From positions 14,012,001 through 14,076,000 of the forward strand of contig NC_039510.1 in assembly GCF_003672135.1 (NCBI RefSeq): 64,000 nt of DNA, written 5' to 3'. A program made the position numbers and the translations under genes. Position 1 is the first letter of the stretch. Every line of letters begins with the position of its first letter. The DNA comes from Ooceraea biroi. Lineage: Eukaryota; Arthropoda; Insecta; Hymenoptera; Formicidae. Of the stretch, positions 1 to 12,010 are shown in pieces. The notes below the pieces were generated by a model, which did not search any database, was not told where the DNA came from, and saw only the letters and a list, made by a program, of their open reading frames with translations.

Positions 1-29
1 CTCCACCTATTCGTGTCCACGTTCTCTTT

Positions 30-62
<33 letters not shown>

Positions 63-1747
63 TTTTCTCTTTCTTTCTCTCTGTTTTGTACAAATTTTCC
101 GTCGTACATATATACACATATGTATATATATTATACAATATATAATGTGTGTATATGCATATTTCTTCGTGTTGAACACAACGGAACGAACCCTCCAACG
201 TGTGATCCCTCCGACTTCCCGTAAGCCCACCCACGCTTCGTTCATTCTTGTCTCTTTGTTATCCGTGCCGTGCGACAGAGCCTTTACTGGTTGCTTTGTA
301 TTTACCATGCGTGCACAACGGTATATACTTATATGCGTGTCGACGTGTGTTCACGTTCACCAATTCGTTCCTTCGCTCGCGCAGGCCAAACACTGCGCGA
401 AACAACGACCGCTCCATCCACAGAGTTGCGTGGATTGCGTGGATCGCGGTTCAGCTTACATATTATTCGTGTAAAGTAACTAATGTGCAGCTACGGTGCT
501 ACAGAAAGTCCCACGCTCGAACGAGTTTCTGCCTTTCTATCACGTGTTTCCGTTTACAGCTGTGTCCGATGCAGTCTGATGGAGTATCGATAACTAAATT
601 TCCTAAATTTATTAATACTGCTATTAATAATTGTCATTGGCATCTCTCTGAGTTTACTCATAATGACAGATATTTGTCACGTAAAATACGTTCGTAAATC
701 TTAATAAATTGGTAATAACGATACAAACACGTCGACGGTTGCATCCTGACTGTATGTTGAATCGTTCCCACGTTGAGTTCCGTTTATGTATCGTCATAAG
801 CGCGAAAGTCGATTAAACTCGATGGAACACTCCTATTTTAACAGTTGCTGTAATATCGCGCATGCAATAACGCGCGCGCGATCTTGGTGTTCGATATTCA
901 CCTTATGTTAAATTAATTCCTTTAAGACGTTTGTCAGTTCTTAACTTTTTTTGAGCAGCATGTAACGTTATCAGGCTAAAACGAGAAGTACATCGACGAC
1001 AAATTGGAGAGTTGATGAAGATAGATGAATACGTGAATAGACCTGCAAAAAGAAATTCGTGATAGAAAACTCGACGCATGCATATTCACAAAGTATCGCG
1101 ACGCTGGTTGGCAAAACGTTTTACGTGTCCTTGTTAAGTATGCAAGTTCGGATACAATGGAATGACAATTCCTTCTGTAGAGTCCCTCGTGATTGTACGC
1201 ATCCAAATGATTTTTACAAGAACTTTTATGAACACTTCATAATAAAATAATAAATATAAGTTTTTTTTCTATCTTTGAATTTGTCAGTGAATAGATGTAA
1301 CATCTTATATAATGTAATATATCACACGTTTAAAATGATATACCATTACGAGTAATTGAAATTGTAAGCAATACAATATCTTAATAATCGAATTAATGGA
1401 TATCATAAAATCATTAAATAATATTAAATATCTATTTGATAATCTCGCATAAAGTATGTTATCTGTGAAAATTATAATTGTAATTACCTTATTCTAATTT
1501 CATAAATATAATTATCCATTTTATTGCTGCAAACTTGTCAAAGTTTTTTATTTATTTTGAAGTTGCTAATAATTTAAATCCTAATCAAAGATGTACAAAA
1601 TTCTTGTCCGTGCCTGCATACGTCATAAACTGTTTTACACAATTCTAGAAGAAACGTCTTGCCAATCACGTGCTTTTTCAAATAAATGTTGATATCTACG
1701 CCGCATATGTATAGCGGGAGCCTCTTCCCATTCTTCTTTTTATATAG
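1..1747. other. Intronic sequence upstream of first visible channel exon
   Basis: No exon could be supported here. The region starts with a CT-rich simple repeat, then becomes AT-rich. Because the exon at 1748 opens in the middle of the channel's domain II pore loop, this stretch should be the 3' part of a channel intron. Domain II S1-S5 coding sequence was looked for and not seen, so the intron is at least 1.7 kb. Confidence 0.6.
24..82. repeat. CT-rich simple repeat
   Basis: A nearly pure (CT)n tract runs into a CTTT-rich tract. It lies in the presumed channel intron and gives spurious Ser/Leu-rich frames. Confidence 0.9.
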
Positions 1748-4700
1748 ATCCTCACGCAGGAAGACTGGAACGTTGTTCTCTTCAATGGTATGCAGAAGAC
1801 ATCTCATTGGGCCGCTCTTTATTTCGTAGCGCTGATGACCTTCGGCAATTACGTTCTCTTTAATCTTCTGGTTGCCATTCTGGTTGAAGGTTTCTCGTCG
1901 GAGGTAGGCATTGGGGTGTAATATGCCTTCATATGGGATGAATATGTGAAGATATTTACATGATTTTGTGAAGGCATTCGTTCATTTCTGAAGATACAAA
2001 GACTATGATAAATGGTACATTTCGCAGAGAAACGAGAGGAGAGAACGCGAGCAAAGGGAACTGGCAAAGAGGCTCGCTGCGAAGGAGGCTGGAATAGGCA
2101 GCGAGGACGGGTCATCGAGAATATCGGGATCGCATTCGATTTCTGATAGCGATACTTATACCCAGGTAATTGAAGTCTCAACAAATAAATCCTGCCGAAA
2201 TTGTTTCCATGATCCTCCTGCGCAGCGTTAGCTTTCCTCCCTTGCGAGTTGCAGGATCAAAAAAACTCGTGGCAGAGCGCGGAGGAGCTAAGGAAATACA
2301 AGGATAACAGAGAAAAGCAGAATAGCGTGTGGAAGCAACGGATCGATGAACCCAAATGTAACATCCAGAAAGAAAGCAAGATGATGGGTGTGCCCCCGGG
2401 TCAACCACCAATAATCACTCATACGGCGGCCACTCCTCAGGACTCGCCGAACACCACGCTGGACGTCGGCTACAGAGACCTCAATTGCCGCGCGGTTTAT
2501 CCCGCAGCTGCCCTTTCAATCGAGTCCATCGATCGGTCCGGTGTATGTCGTTTCATTCCGATAAACGTCCCGTCATTACGCGCTGGGCAAACTTTCATCG
2601 TCGCTCTTGCGAAAGATTGCCTGAAACTGACAAATTGCGATGTTTTCTTTAACGATATTTGGATTTCTTTTTCTGATATTTGGTTAATTCGCACTTTAAG
2701 CTCTCAGACCTTAAATTGTTTGGATCTTTTGAGACGCGTTCGAACTTGAAAGCTTATAGTCTAAAAGTTTGATGTTAAAATTTTGAATTTTTGTCGGATT
2801 CTATTAGGAATGTTAAAGGAAAGATTAAATTATGAGAAAATGTGATAATGACGAGCGTTGCATTTACAGAGTCAGTGTAGTATACCCTCGGGGTTGCTAA
2901 AGCTGCCCGACGTGTCTAACAAAATACCGGCGAATAACTTAATAGCTGGACAGCTTCCGAGACGTATAAGCCTTGTTACGGCTGTTGTTAATCCCTCGAC
3001 GAGGGACTCGAGTTCCAGGTATCTATAATTCGTCGTTTCTCCATTACATCGAGCATTGTTCCCCCTTTTCTGATACCGCCTTTTCCCCTTTAGTCCGCCG
3101 AGGATACAAAGAGGATATTCGTGGCGCTTGTCACGGCCATCTCTGAGGAGGAAACGGTGGTCACAGAGTGACGATGAGCAAACTGGCCATACTACCGTAC
3201 TAAATAATGGGCGTAGTACCATTGTCGGATCCAATCCAACGTAAGACGAGTGAAGCATACATTCTGAATTATTATGGAAAAATAAAATAAATAATTAGAA
3301 CATGTAAGCTTGACAAGCAAGTTTACAGAATCACTACTTCAGCAAAATTAATCTCTTTTAGTTTCAATGGTTACTTACATGGTTCGATAAGAAACGACAC
3401 GCAACGTGATGCACCCAACAATCGAACTACCGTCCTGACAAGCAATAATCGTAGTCTGAGTCCTAATAATTCGCTCGAGAGCTATGGCCCATGGTCGATT
3501 CGTCGTTACACAGTCACGCCTAATCAGGTAAAAGAAAAATTTACATGGACTTTATGTAACTTATTACAAGTAAAAATATATACTGACTTTAAATCACTAA
3601 TTGTTATTAAAGGCAAGTACCATTGATGTTTTGGGATACCGTAACAAAAAATATTGCAATCTTGCAGATGCGATGGATCGGCGAGCTCTCGCGAAGAAAT
3701 TCGTTGCGCGGATACGAGAATGTCCAGACGTCCGCGAGGAAAACGCTGCCGTTGGACGAGATGCTCGCACCATCCTCGACTCCGCGCACGATTAACAATC
3801 TCTCAATGGAGACTGGTCCACTGCCGAGAATCAAACGACTTCCCGAACAAGAGGAGGAGCGTATGAGAACGGGTGGCGAGACACCGCCATCGCACAGCCA
3901 CGGAAGCGCAAGCAGCGTCGAGAGAATCAAAAAGATATTCATGTTCTTTGAACCCAAGGGTTGCCTACAAGAACGCGAACATTTTTCCTTGTATCTATTC
4001 CCGCCAAATAATAGGTAATGTAGAAAAAAATGGATAGTACGCTACTTGATTAATGCTAAACAATTTGCAAAGGATAAGAAATAATATAATACAGAAATAA
4101 AGAAAAGATAATGGAAATTTTACTTTTGTAATAATAAAGAAAGAGTAGAAATATATTTTGATTATGTAATACTATATTATTAAATCAAGTTTAAATGAAT
4201 ATTTAGCAAATCGGCTAAAAGAAATTCTTGCTATAAGAGATTCATAATTTTTTCGGTACTGCAGATTTCGCATCTTTTGTCAATGGTTCGTCGATCAAAA
4301 ATGGTTTGATAACGTGGTACTGCTATTTATTGGATTGAATTGTATTACTCTGGCGATGGAGAGACCTAATATACCGCCGGACAGCCGCGAGAGGATTTTT
4401 CTATCCTCCGCGAATTACATTTTTACTGCTGTCTTCGCGATCGAGATGTTCATTAAGGTAACGTAGCAATGTAATTCTGAAAATATTATTTCTGAAATCT
4501 TGTAATAATAATTTATAACGAGACTGCGATATCGTCAGTGAAATTTTACTTTACACTGTTCCATGAGATCAAAAGCTTGTAGTTTGTAGTTATAAAATCG
4601 TGTATGATCCTCATCTTGATGGTGCAATTTTTTGATAGGTTGTCGCAACGAGTATGTTGTATGGTCCAGACGCGTATTTTACTTCGGGATGGAACATCAT

Positions 4701-7700
4701 GGATGGATCTCTCGTTATCATTTCCATAATCGATTTGTTGATGTCGCTACTCTCATCTAGCAGTCCCAGGATATTCGGAATACTGAGGGTAAATTTGTTA
4801 TTTAAAATACTTACTATATTTCTTATTCTTAATCAATAAAAATGCATTATCCGTTAATAATACATACTTTTTGTACTTTTGAAATAACGCAGGTATTTAG
4901 ATTATTAAGATCACTGAGACCTCTACGAGTCATCAATCGCGCACCCGGTTTAAAACTAGTCGTGCAAACATTGCTGTCTTCGTTACGGCCCATCGGCAAT
5001 ATCGTCCTGATTTGCTGCACGTTCTTCGTGATTTTTGGTATTCTTGGAGTACAACTTTTCAAAGGTGCATTTTATTATTGCGAAGGTCCAGACATTAAAG
5101 ATGTGCGTAATAAAACGGATTGTCTGGCCGACAAGAGAAACGTGTGGTTAAACCGAAAGTACAATTTCGATGATCTCGGCAAAGCTCTCATGTCGTTGTT
5201 TGTCTTATCGTCGCGGGATGGATGGGTGAACATCATGTACACCGGTTTAGATGCCGTTGGAGTTGACCAGCAGGTAGGAGAAATTAATTTTTGTAAAAAT
5301 GAATATTTTATAAGTCTGATAACTCTAAAAGTTTTTCTCTCATTGCGATTTCCAATTTTAATTTCTAGAAAAATAATTACACATGAATATAATTATAAAT
5401 ATTCTGAAACTGATAGTGATTTGATGAGATTCAAACTGATTCCAGCCCATTGAAAATTATTCCGAATGGCGACTGTTGTACTTCATCGCGTTCATACTGT
5501 TGGTGGGTTTCTTCGTACTGAACATGTTCGTCGGAGTGGTGGTAGAAAATTTTCACAGGTGCCGCGAGGAACAGGAGAAAGAAGAGCGCGTTCGAAGAGC
5601 GGCCAAGCGTGCATTACAGATGGAGAAAAAGAGACGAAGTGAGTGGCCGCTAGGGGCTTCACTAGGTTAATGCCACTTCTTCACCATGCAAGCAAAACTT
5701 GCCCACGAGGGCCAATATGTATCCAATGTCGATCGCGATTTTTCAGAGATGCACGAGCCACCATATTACAACACTTACTCCAAGTCGCGGCTGTTCGTAC
5801 ACAATGTTGTGACATCCAAGTACTTCGATCTGGCGATTGCCGCCGTCATCGGTCTCAACGTCGTTACGATGGCGATGGAGTTTTACATGATGCCGAAAGC
5901 TCTCACCTATGCATTGAAGATATTCAATTACTTCTTTACCGCTGTCTTTATTCTTGAATCGATCATGAAGCTGGTTGCTCTCGGTGCTCACCTCTATCTC
6001 AAGGATAAGTAAGTGCAAAGAGTCAATCAGTATTAATCAGTTAATTCTAATCAGTATTGTTTTGGTGATTAAACAATTTGAATGATTCGAATTTTAATCT
6101 CAAATTGGTTGAACTTTTTGAATTATTCAAATATGAAATGATGAAACTATTGCAGTCTGATCTTAATTCTAAGACAGAGTTCTGTTTACAGATGGAATCA
6201 GTTAGATGTGGGAATAGTTATATTATCAGTGGTGGGCATTGTGTTAGAAGAAGTCGAATCTAAGATCATTCCTATTAATCCCACGATAATTCGCGTGATG
6301 CGAGTGTTGCGGATAGCTCGAGTGTTGAAGCTACTAAAAATGGCGAAGGGCATACGTGCCCTTTTGGATACGGTGATGCAAGCTTTACCTCAAGTTGGCA
6401 ATTTAGGATTGCTATTTTTCCTGCTTTTCTTTATATTTGCTGCCCTAGGAGTAGAATTGTTCGGCCGACTAGGTAATTCTGATTAAGTGTAACAAACTTT
6501 TACGTGACCACAAAAAAAGTAACTAAAAGTATAAATTCATAAAACCTTTTATTTGCATTTCTTCACAATAAAATGATTTTAGAATTTCTTTTTCTAAATA
6601 ATTTCAAATAAACTCTTCTTTAAAAAATGTAGTAAGAAAACTCACATCTGTAAAAGTTTAACAAAAAATAATTTTAGAAAATACATTCATATAAACCATA
6701 CATATTATTCGGATCTCTCGTATACGTTAATTCTGTCTCTTCCTATAGTCACGCAAAAGTTTCAATGTCGAATGTCTTACTAGAAACAACCTCGGACATA
6801 GAAAGATTGACCTAAATGGTGCTAATTTTCTGCCTTAGAATGCAATGATGAGATGCCTTGTCAAGGCCTCGGCGAGCACGCGCACTTTAGTAACTTTGGC
6901 ATGGCCTTCTTGACGCTTTTCCGAGTCGCCACTGGTGACAACTGGAATGGAATCATGAAGGACACGCTGAGGGACGATTGCGATGACGCTGCAGATTGCG
7001 TTAAAAATTGTTGCGTGAGCAGCATTATTGCTCCAATATTTTTTGTCATTTTTGTTCTGATGGCGCAATTTGTACTAGTGAACGTTGTCGTCGCTGTGCT
7101 GATGAAACATCTGGAAGAAAGTCACAAACAGGTAATGTTCCGAAAAATTACACATAATTTAATAAATTAAGAATATTAAACATTTGCGTCCACAATTTAT
7201 TTCATATTTCAAATGGTTGTTAAGGAACTATTGATGTAAATCGTATTTTTGTCTGAAGAGGACCAGAAACCTTAGTCGAAACGTTATATTTTGATTGAGT
7301 AAAGTGAGCTTGCCAACTAACGGTCGATAAATTAAATAATACTTCGATAATAAAAGTATGGAATATATAAGAAGTATATAACATTTTAATTTTAGATGGA
7401 AGACGAACTAGATATGGAAACACAGTTGGAGAGAGAGCTGGCCGCAGAGCAGGAAGAACTTCTTGAGGTGGAAGAAGAAGATGATGAAAATGTACCGATA
7501 AGTCGTAGAATAGATCGTGACGATGACGAGGATGATGAAGAGCGTGAATCTATGGTGGGAAACGACAAGATATCTGCTGTGAGACCGGGATTAGCCAAAG
7601 TTCGCTCCTTACCTGCGAATTTCATTTATAATCCGCCGAGGGAGAGAAATATCGAAGGTAAATCGTTAATTATTAATTGTTAATTGTTAATTATTAATAT

Positions 7701-10393
7701 TATTAATATTATTATTGATGCCTGAACATATCATTGATTATTGATTATTGATACAATATAATATCTTTTCTATTACTTCTTGTTGCTTGTTATAAGATTC
7801 TATTACTTCTTGCGCTTGTTATAAGATTAATGAATCGTTTGATTTTTATATTCTTCAGATGCTTCGATTTCCGTATCTTTGGATGAGAAACGTCGTAGTT
7901 CGTATTACCGCAGACCGTCCAAATTCAAGTCAAAACGCCGGCAAACGTTCCATTCAAGTCATCATCAGCGAAGGTCGTTGCTGCCAATGCACTTTGAGGT
8001 CGCTGAAGTCTTCGAGAAGCCTGTGAGCAACCTAAGTGTGCCTCGAATTATTCCACATCGCAGTTACACCACAGCTAGTCAAGATTCCAGTCACGCACAA
8101 CGTCAGAAGTTGCCGGTGAGAAATCACATAAGGATAAACATATAAACATGAGGATTGTACGATTTTCCGAAAAGTGAAAATGATTTGTTAAAATAATTAT
8201 ATTAATTATGTTACAAAGTATATAATTTAAAAATATAATTAAGATTATATCTTTCGTTTATTTGATTGATAGATTTCTTCTAACTGCCTGTAATTGAAGT
8301 AAAAATGATATACAGGGTGAGGAACCTAAAACAGGCCACCTGAATATCTCGGCTGTTATTGGTGATAGAAAAAAATGTGTCAGAACAAACTTGCATAGTT
8401 TAGAGGAACATATAATTTGTTCTAAATAGTTTTTTATTAAGTGGACGCGTAGAGATCATATGAAGGTCAACTTCGTTTTTTTAAATGGTATGATATGTTT
8501 TTTTACGTACCATCTAGTAGTGTTTGAAGATGTGCACATTGATCTAAATCTTGATCGGGTCAAAATCATTCAAGGTCACTGAAGGCCAACTGCAAGGGAA
8601 AATAATTTACTTTATATTGCCTAAAGTTCTCTGCTATTAAAAATACTGTAAACTCAGAAATAAAAAATTCTAGCCCTTAGAAATTTTTTCTTTTTCCGCG
8701 AAGTTCTGAGTTGTTGTTATAATTATTTTTTATATTGCCTAGAGTTCTCTGCTATTGAAAATACCGTAAACTCAGAAATGAAAAAGTTCTCGAGTTTAAA
8801 ATTTTTTTCTTCTCAGAGGAGTTCTGAGTTGATGATATCATTATTTTTTATATTGCCTAGAGTTATCTGCTATTGAAAATACCGTAAACTCAGAAATGAA
8901 AAAGTTCTAGCACTTAGAAATTTTAGCTTTCAGTGACCTTGAATGATTTTGACCCGTAGATCAATGTACGCATCTTCAAACGCTCTACTAGATGGTACGT
9001 AAAACAACATATCATACCATTTAAAAAAACAAAGTTGACCTTCATATGACCTCTACGCGTCCACCTAATAAAAAATTATTTAGGACAAATTATGTGTCCC
9101 TCGAAACCATGCAAGTTTGGCCTGACACATTTTTGCTATCACCAATAACAGCCGAGATATTCAGGTGGCCTGTTTTAGGTGCCTCACCCTGTAATTTCTT
9201 CTAACTGCCTGTATTCGAAGTAACGATGTACGTATAGTAAACGATTCTTACATACATAACGGAAAAATTAAAATTCAAGATAATAAAGTACATTAACAAA
9301 ATATATACACACGTCAATGTAATCACATATTTAATAACTTGATGTTATATACAAGTTCACATTTCAGGTGATTACCAGCGAAACTCGCGAAAATAAGTCC
9401 TTCTTGAGCGTGAGCAAGCCGCCGACTAGTTCATCGCTGGTCACTTCCACCGGTTCGAGCAGCACCCTAAGCGTCCCGCCCAAGTTGACCAGCGATCGTT
9501 ATTTAATGCCCACCCCCGAGATCTACCCGTCCAAGGCGACGATGAGGCGCCGGACGTCGAGCGATACGCAATCGCCATCGCAATCCGACACGAGTGCAAG
9601 TGCGTCCGGTCGGACGTCTGGCATCGCGAACGGTTACGCCGGTGGCAAAGCTCGGTTAGAGGAACCAAAACCGAAAGCAGAGGAGAAAAGTCACGCGGCA
9701 GCGGTACCAGCAACCGATGACTTTGACGTACAATCCGTCATCAACGAGAGGAGACCACCGAAGCTGAAGACTACTCGGAGCGGAGTCGGAGCGACGTCCG
9801 CCACCACCAGCGTTGCCAGCGATCAGTACAGCACGTTTATGCGTGGCGAGGGTTACAGCCACATCTATGTCACCACCGATGACAGATCCGACGATGTTCC
9901 ATCACCTTGTGGCAACGTGAGCGAGAGTACCGGCACCGGCAGTCTGAGCGTCGTTGCTAGCATTAGTGCCGGTGGCAGTGCCGCCGGTAGCGGCAGCATG
10001 GCTGGCAGCATCAGCAGCGGTAGCGGTAGCCGAAGCGGTGGCAGTGGCGGTGGCGGTAGCGGTAGCGGTAGCGGTGGCGGTGGAGGCGGTGGGGTTCACA
10101 TTGGCGAGGGTGGCGCGATCGGATCCGATGTGAGAATCTACGTGGACGACACGGACTCGGCGAGTAGCAGCAACAAACGTCGCCGCGGCGAGAGGTTGCG
10201 TGATGACGAGACCCTGGATGCGTCGACTACCATCTCTTCTACCACGACGATGAGGGATGCTTGTGGAGGCAGCGGTGGCGTCGGCGGTGGCGGTAGCGCT
10301 AGCGGTAGCGGTAGCGGTAGCGGCGGCATGGACGAAGGCAAGGAGACACCTGAGAGACCGTCCTCCGCCGGTAGACCACTGGACCCCTCTTAA
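1748..10393 (+). CDS. Ca-alpha1T: T-type (Cav3) voltage-gated calcium channel alpha-1 subunit, C-terminal two thirds
   Basis: This is the pore subunit of a low-voltage-activated calcium channel in the plasma membrane. Seventeen exons were traced: 1748-1903, 2028-2165, 2255-2542, 2870-3018, 3094-3240, 3362-3527, 3668-4014, 4265-4457, 4639-4788, 4893-5273, 5446-5638, 5693-6008, 6192-6472, 6839-7131, 7396-7657, 7859-8115 and 9368-10393. All phases join and the sum is 4743 nt (1580 aa plus stop). Exon 1 has the domain II pore (ILTQEDWN) and S6 ([17 protein letters not shown]). Domain III has an arginine-ladder S4 ([18 protein letters not shown]) and pore SSRDGWVN. Domain IV has S4 [18 protein letters not shown], pore ATGDNWNG and S6 [13 protein letters not shown]. 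Aspartates in the domain III and IV pores are typical of Cav3 (EEDD filter) rather than Cav1/Cav2 (EEEE). The first half of the gene lies before the window. The symbol follows Drosophila usage and assumes orthology. Confidence 0.95.
2028..4014 (+). CDS. Ca-alpha1T: Channel II-III cytoplasmic linker exons
   Basis: Six exons (2028-2165, 2255-2542, 2870-3018, 3094-3240, 3362-3527, 3668-4014) encode the polar, Ser/Arg-rich loop between domains II and III, about residues 53-464 of the visible protein. It has a charged helix-like segment ([19 protein letters not shown]) just after S6, then [20 protein letters not shown] and [17 protein letters not shown], motifs I associate with Cav3 linkers. The linker ends with a stretch leading into domain III ([19 protein letters not shown]). 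The donor at 2542 was chosen over one base pair earlier because GTATGT keeps phase 0 with the next exon. Confidence 0.85.
4265..5638 (+). CDS. Ca-alpha1T: Channel domain III exons (S1-S6)
   Basis: Exons 4265-4457 (S1-S2), 4639-4788 (S2-S3), 4893-5273 (S4, S5, extracellular loop, pore) and 5446-5638 (S6 and start of the III-IV linker). The extracellular loop has cysteines (YYCEGPD, TDCLADK) and a possible N-glycosylation site (NKT). The pore is [28 protein letters not shown]6 is followed by a strongly basic and acidic helix ([16 protein letters not shown]). Confidence 0.93.
5693..7131 (+). CDS. Ca-alpha1T: Channel domain IV exons (S1-S6)
   Basis: Exons 5693-6008 (III-IV linker and S1-S2), 6192-6472 (S3-S5) and 6839-7131 (pore and S6). 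The intron before the first of these is only 54 nt (5639-5692); the acceptor GCAAG at 5692 is the one that gives an open frame with the phase-1 donor. The extracellular loop after S5 is cysteine rich ([24 protein letters not shown]), as in other Cav3 channels. Confidence 0.92.
7396..10393 (+). CDS. Ca-alpha1T: Channel cytoplasmic C-terminal tail exons
   Basis: Exons 7396-7657, 7859-8115 and 9368-10393 encode about 514 residues. The first is very acidic (runs of E and D), the second is basic ([19 protein letters not shown]), and the last, 341 codons, is Ser/Gly/Thr rich with two Gly-Ser tracts made by a GGTAGC-like hexamer. The stop is TAA at 10391-10393. The intron between the last two exons (8116-9367) carries a complete palindromic transposon. 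Confidence 0.85.
8313..9191. mobile_element. Palindromic non-autonomous DNA transposon in a channel intron
   Basis: Long terminal inverted repeats start CAGGGTGAGGAACCTAAAAC and end in the complement, next to TA dinucleotides (8311-8312 and 9192-9193). The arms also share the subterminal sequences around 8440-8570 and 8935-9080. The centre (8612-8930) holds three direct repeats with a 118-bp period. No transposase frame was seen. It sits in the last channel intron. Confidence 0.9.
8612..8935. repeat. Three tandem repeats of 118-bp period
   Basis: Units begin with TTATATTGCCT at 8612, 8730 and 8848, an exact 118-bp spacing twice. Each contains CTCTGCTATT and GTAAACTCAGAAAT and they differ by scattered substitutions. 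The third is cut short where the right arm of the surrounding element begins. Confidence 0.9.
9955..10326 (+). repeat. GGTAGC-type hexamer repeats encoding Gly/Ser tracts
   Basis: Two tracts (about 9955-10095 and 10262-10326) are built from GGTAGC, GGTGGC and similar units inside the last channel exon. In frame they give Gly-Ser runs. The complementary strand is open as well and would give Ala-Thr runs, which is a by-product of the repeat, not a gene. Confidence 0.85.
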
Positions 10394-11398
10394 TCCACAT
10401 ACATACGTACACGCATCCATACACACATATACACATACGTACATAGAACGAACGAGCCGAAGTAGTCTCTAGTCTCTATGTAGCGGCGGGAGGTTTCTAA
10501 GACGAAGCGTGATACCTTACGATGGAGAAACCATGATGATGAAGTCATGGAAGGGCTCTAAGAAAGACTGTAGTGCATGACAATATAGTCGTTATACTCT
10601 AGTCACTTCGCCGCCGTGAACTTGCCAAAACGAACAAGTCGAGTATTTAGAGTGGTTGAAGTTTGCGAGATTAAAGGGGAAAAAGAGATAGAGAGAGGGA
10701 GTATGTGAGAAGAACATCCGTCGCGCGAGCGAGATATATTCGCGTGAACAAGACGATATAATTAGGAGATTCTACCGATGCGTAGCGCACAGTTATGCGT
10801 GTGCGACGCGTAACGCAACTTGAAAACCTATGACAATCTCTTATTGCCAACGGAACGGATCTCGTCTGTTCCGTTTCCGCAGCGTCGTGGAAGTCGATAC
10901 GTAGGAATCGGTAGGAAGAAGAACGACGTAGACCGCGTCGAAAAAATTAGAGGGGGAGAGAATTTCAGTAGTTTATAGCTAGATCTTACGTCGAGTTTAC
11001 GCGACAAAAACTGCAATTAATTGGACCACATTGTCTCGCCTTTTCTTACTCTCTAACTTCTGAAAATTGCGCGCGGTTTGCCGATCGGAAGTTAAAGATA
11101 ACGCGCGGTATTCTTCCGCGCTAATGTTTGAGCTAATCGAACGACTCGAGCTTTAACAATTGAGACTCGAATCTTTAATTGTTTGGATCTTTCGCATTGC
11201 TCGAGTTTGACTCTGTACAAATTGTGATGTCTACAATCGATAAAATATAAATTATATCCCTTTGATTTAACTAAACTAATAGTTAATTGACCAAATTGGT
11301 ATAGGACTGAGGATGTAAATTTTTTTGTGTTGTATTGTCAACAGCAATCAGAATGGTCAAATTTATGCAATTGCAAATTTATCTAGTATTTGGAAATG

Positions 11399-11436
<38 letters not shown>

Positions 11437-12010
11437 GAAATAATAATTTTATGTTTAAATGCTGGAATAATATGTAAAATGAAGAATATGTTGAATTTTT
11501 ATAGTTAATTTATTTGGATTACATTCAGGTGTTTTAAATGTTTGTGATCGATCGTTCGTGAAGATCATGATTATCCGATCGGCGTTTAGGAATCGTGATT
11601 TATCTTCGTTCCGTTTACTTCACTTTTCTCACACTCTTCTAGAGCGTTCTTCTCGTTGACATCTGTGATATACTTTAATCGTAGTGTATTTCCTAACGGT
11701 AACAGAGCGCAAATATCAGCATGAAACTGTAACATCAGCACCAGCAGCAGCAGCAGCAACAGCGACAGAGCAAAGTACAGCAACAATTTAGGGACGTAGC
11801 TGACTTTTTAATAAAACGAAGACCGATGTCTGGGAGTGGCTTTCGCGGGGAATAAATAGAGAGAAACAAAACAGAGATAAATAGGAACTCTATACTGTAC
11901 ATACATACACTTACGAATATTCTATACTCTACACTTGGTGTGGTTTATTTTGATACTACCGCGTGCGGTAATATATTTAACAATTGTCGAAGTAAATCTA
12001 AATAAAAAAA
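10394..12010 (+). other. Probable 3' untranslated region of the channel gene
   Basis: No coding signal. AATAAA occurs at 11851-11856 and 12001-12006, so the transcript may end near either site. The stretch includes a (TA)n microsatellite (about 11400-11433) and a CAG-rich tract (about 11738-11765). The extent is inferred. Confidence 0.5.
11400..11433. repeat. (TA)n microsatellite
   Basis: A pure TA run of about 34 nt. ATTTGGAAAT stands on both sides of it in the same orientation. Confidence 0.9.

Noticed and set aside
9902..10444. 180-codon - strand frame rich in Ala and Thr
   Set aside because: It is the complement of the Gly-Ser repeat in the channel's last exon.
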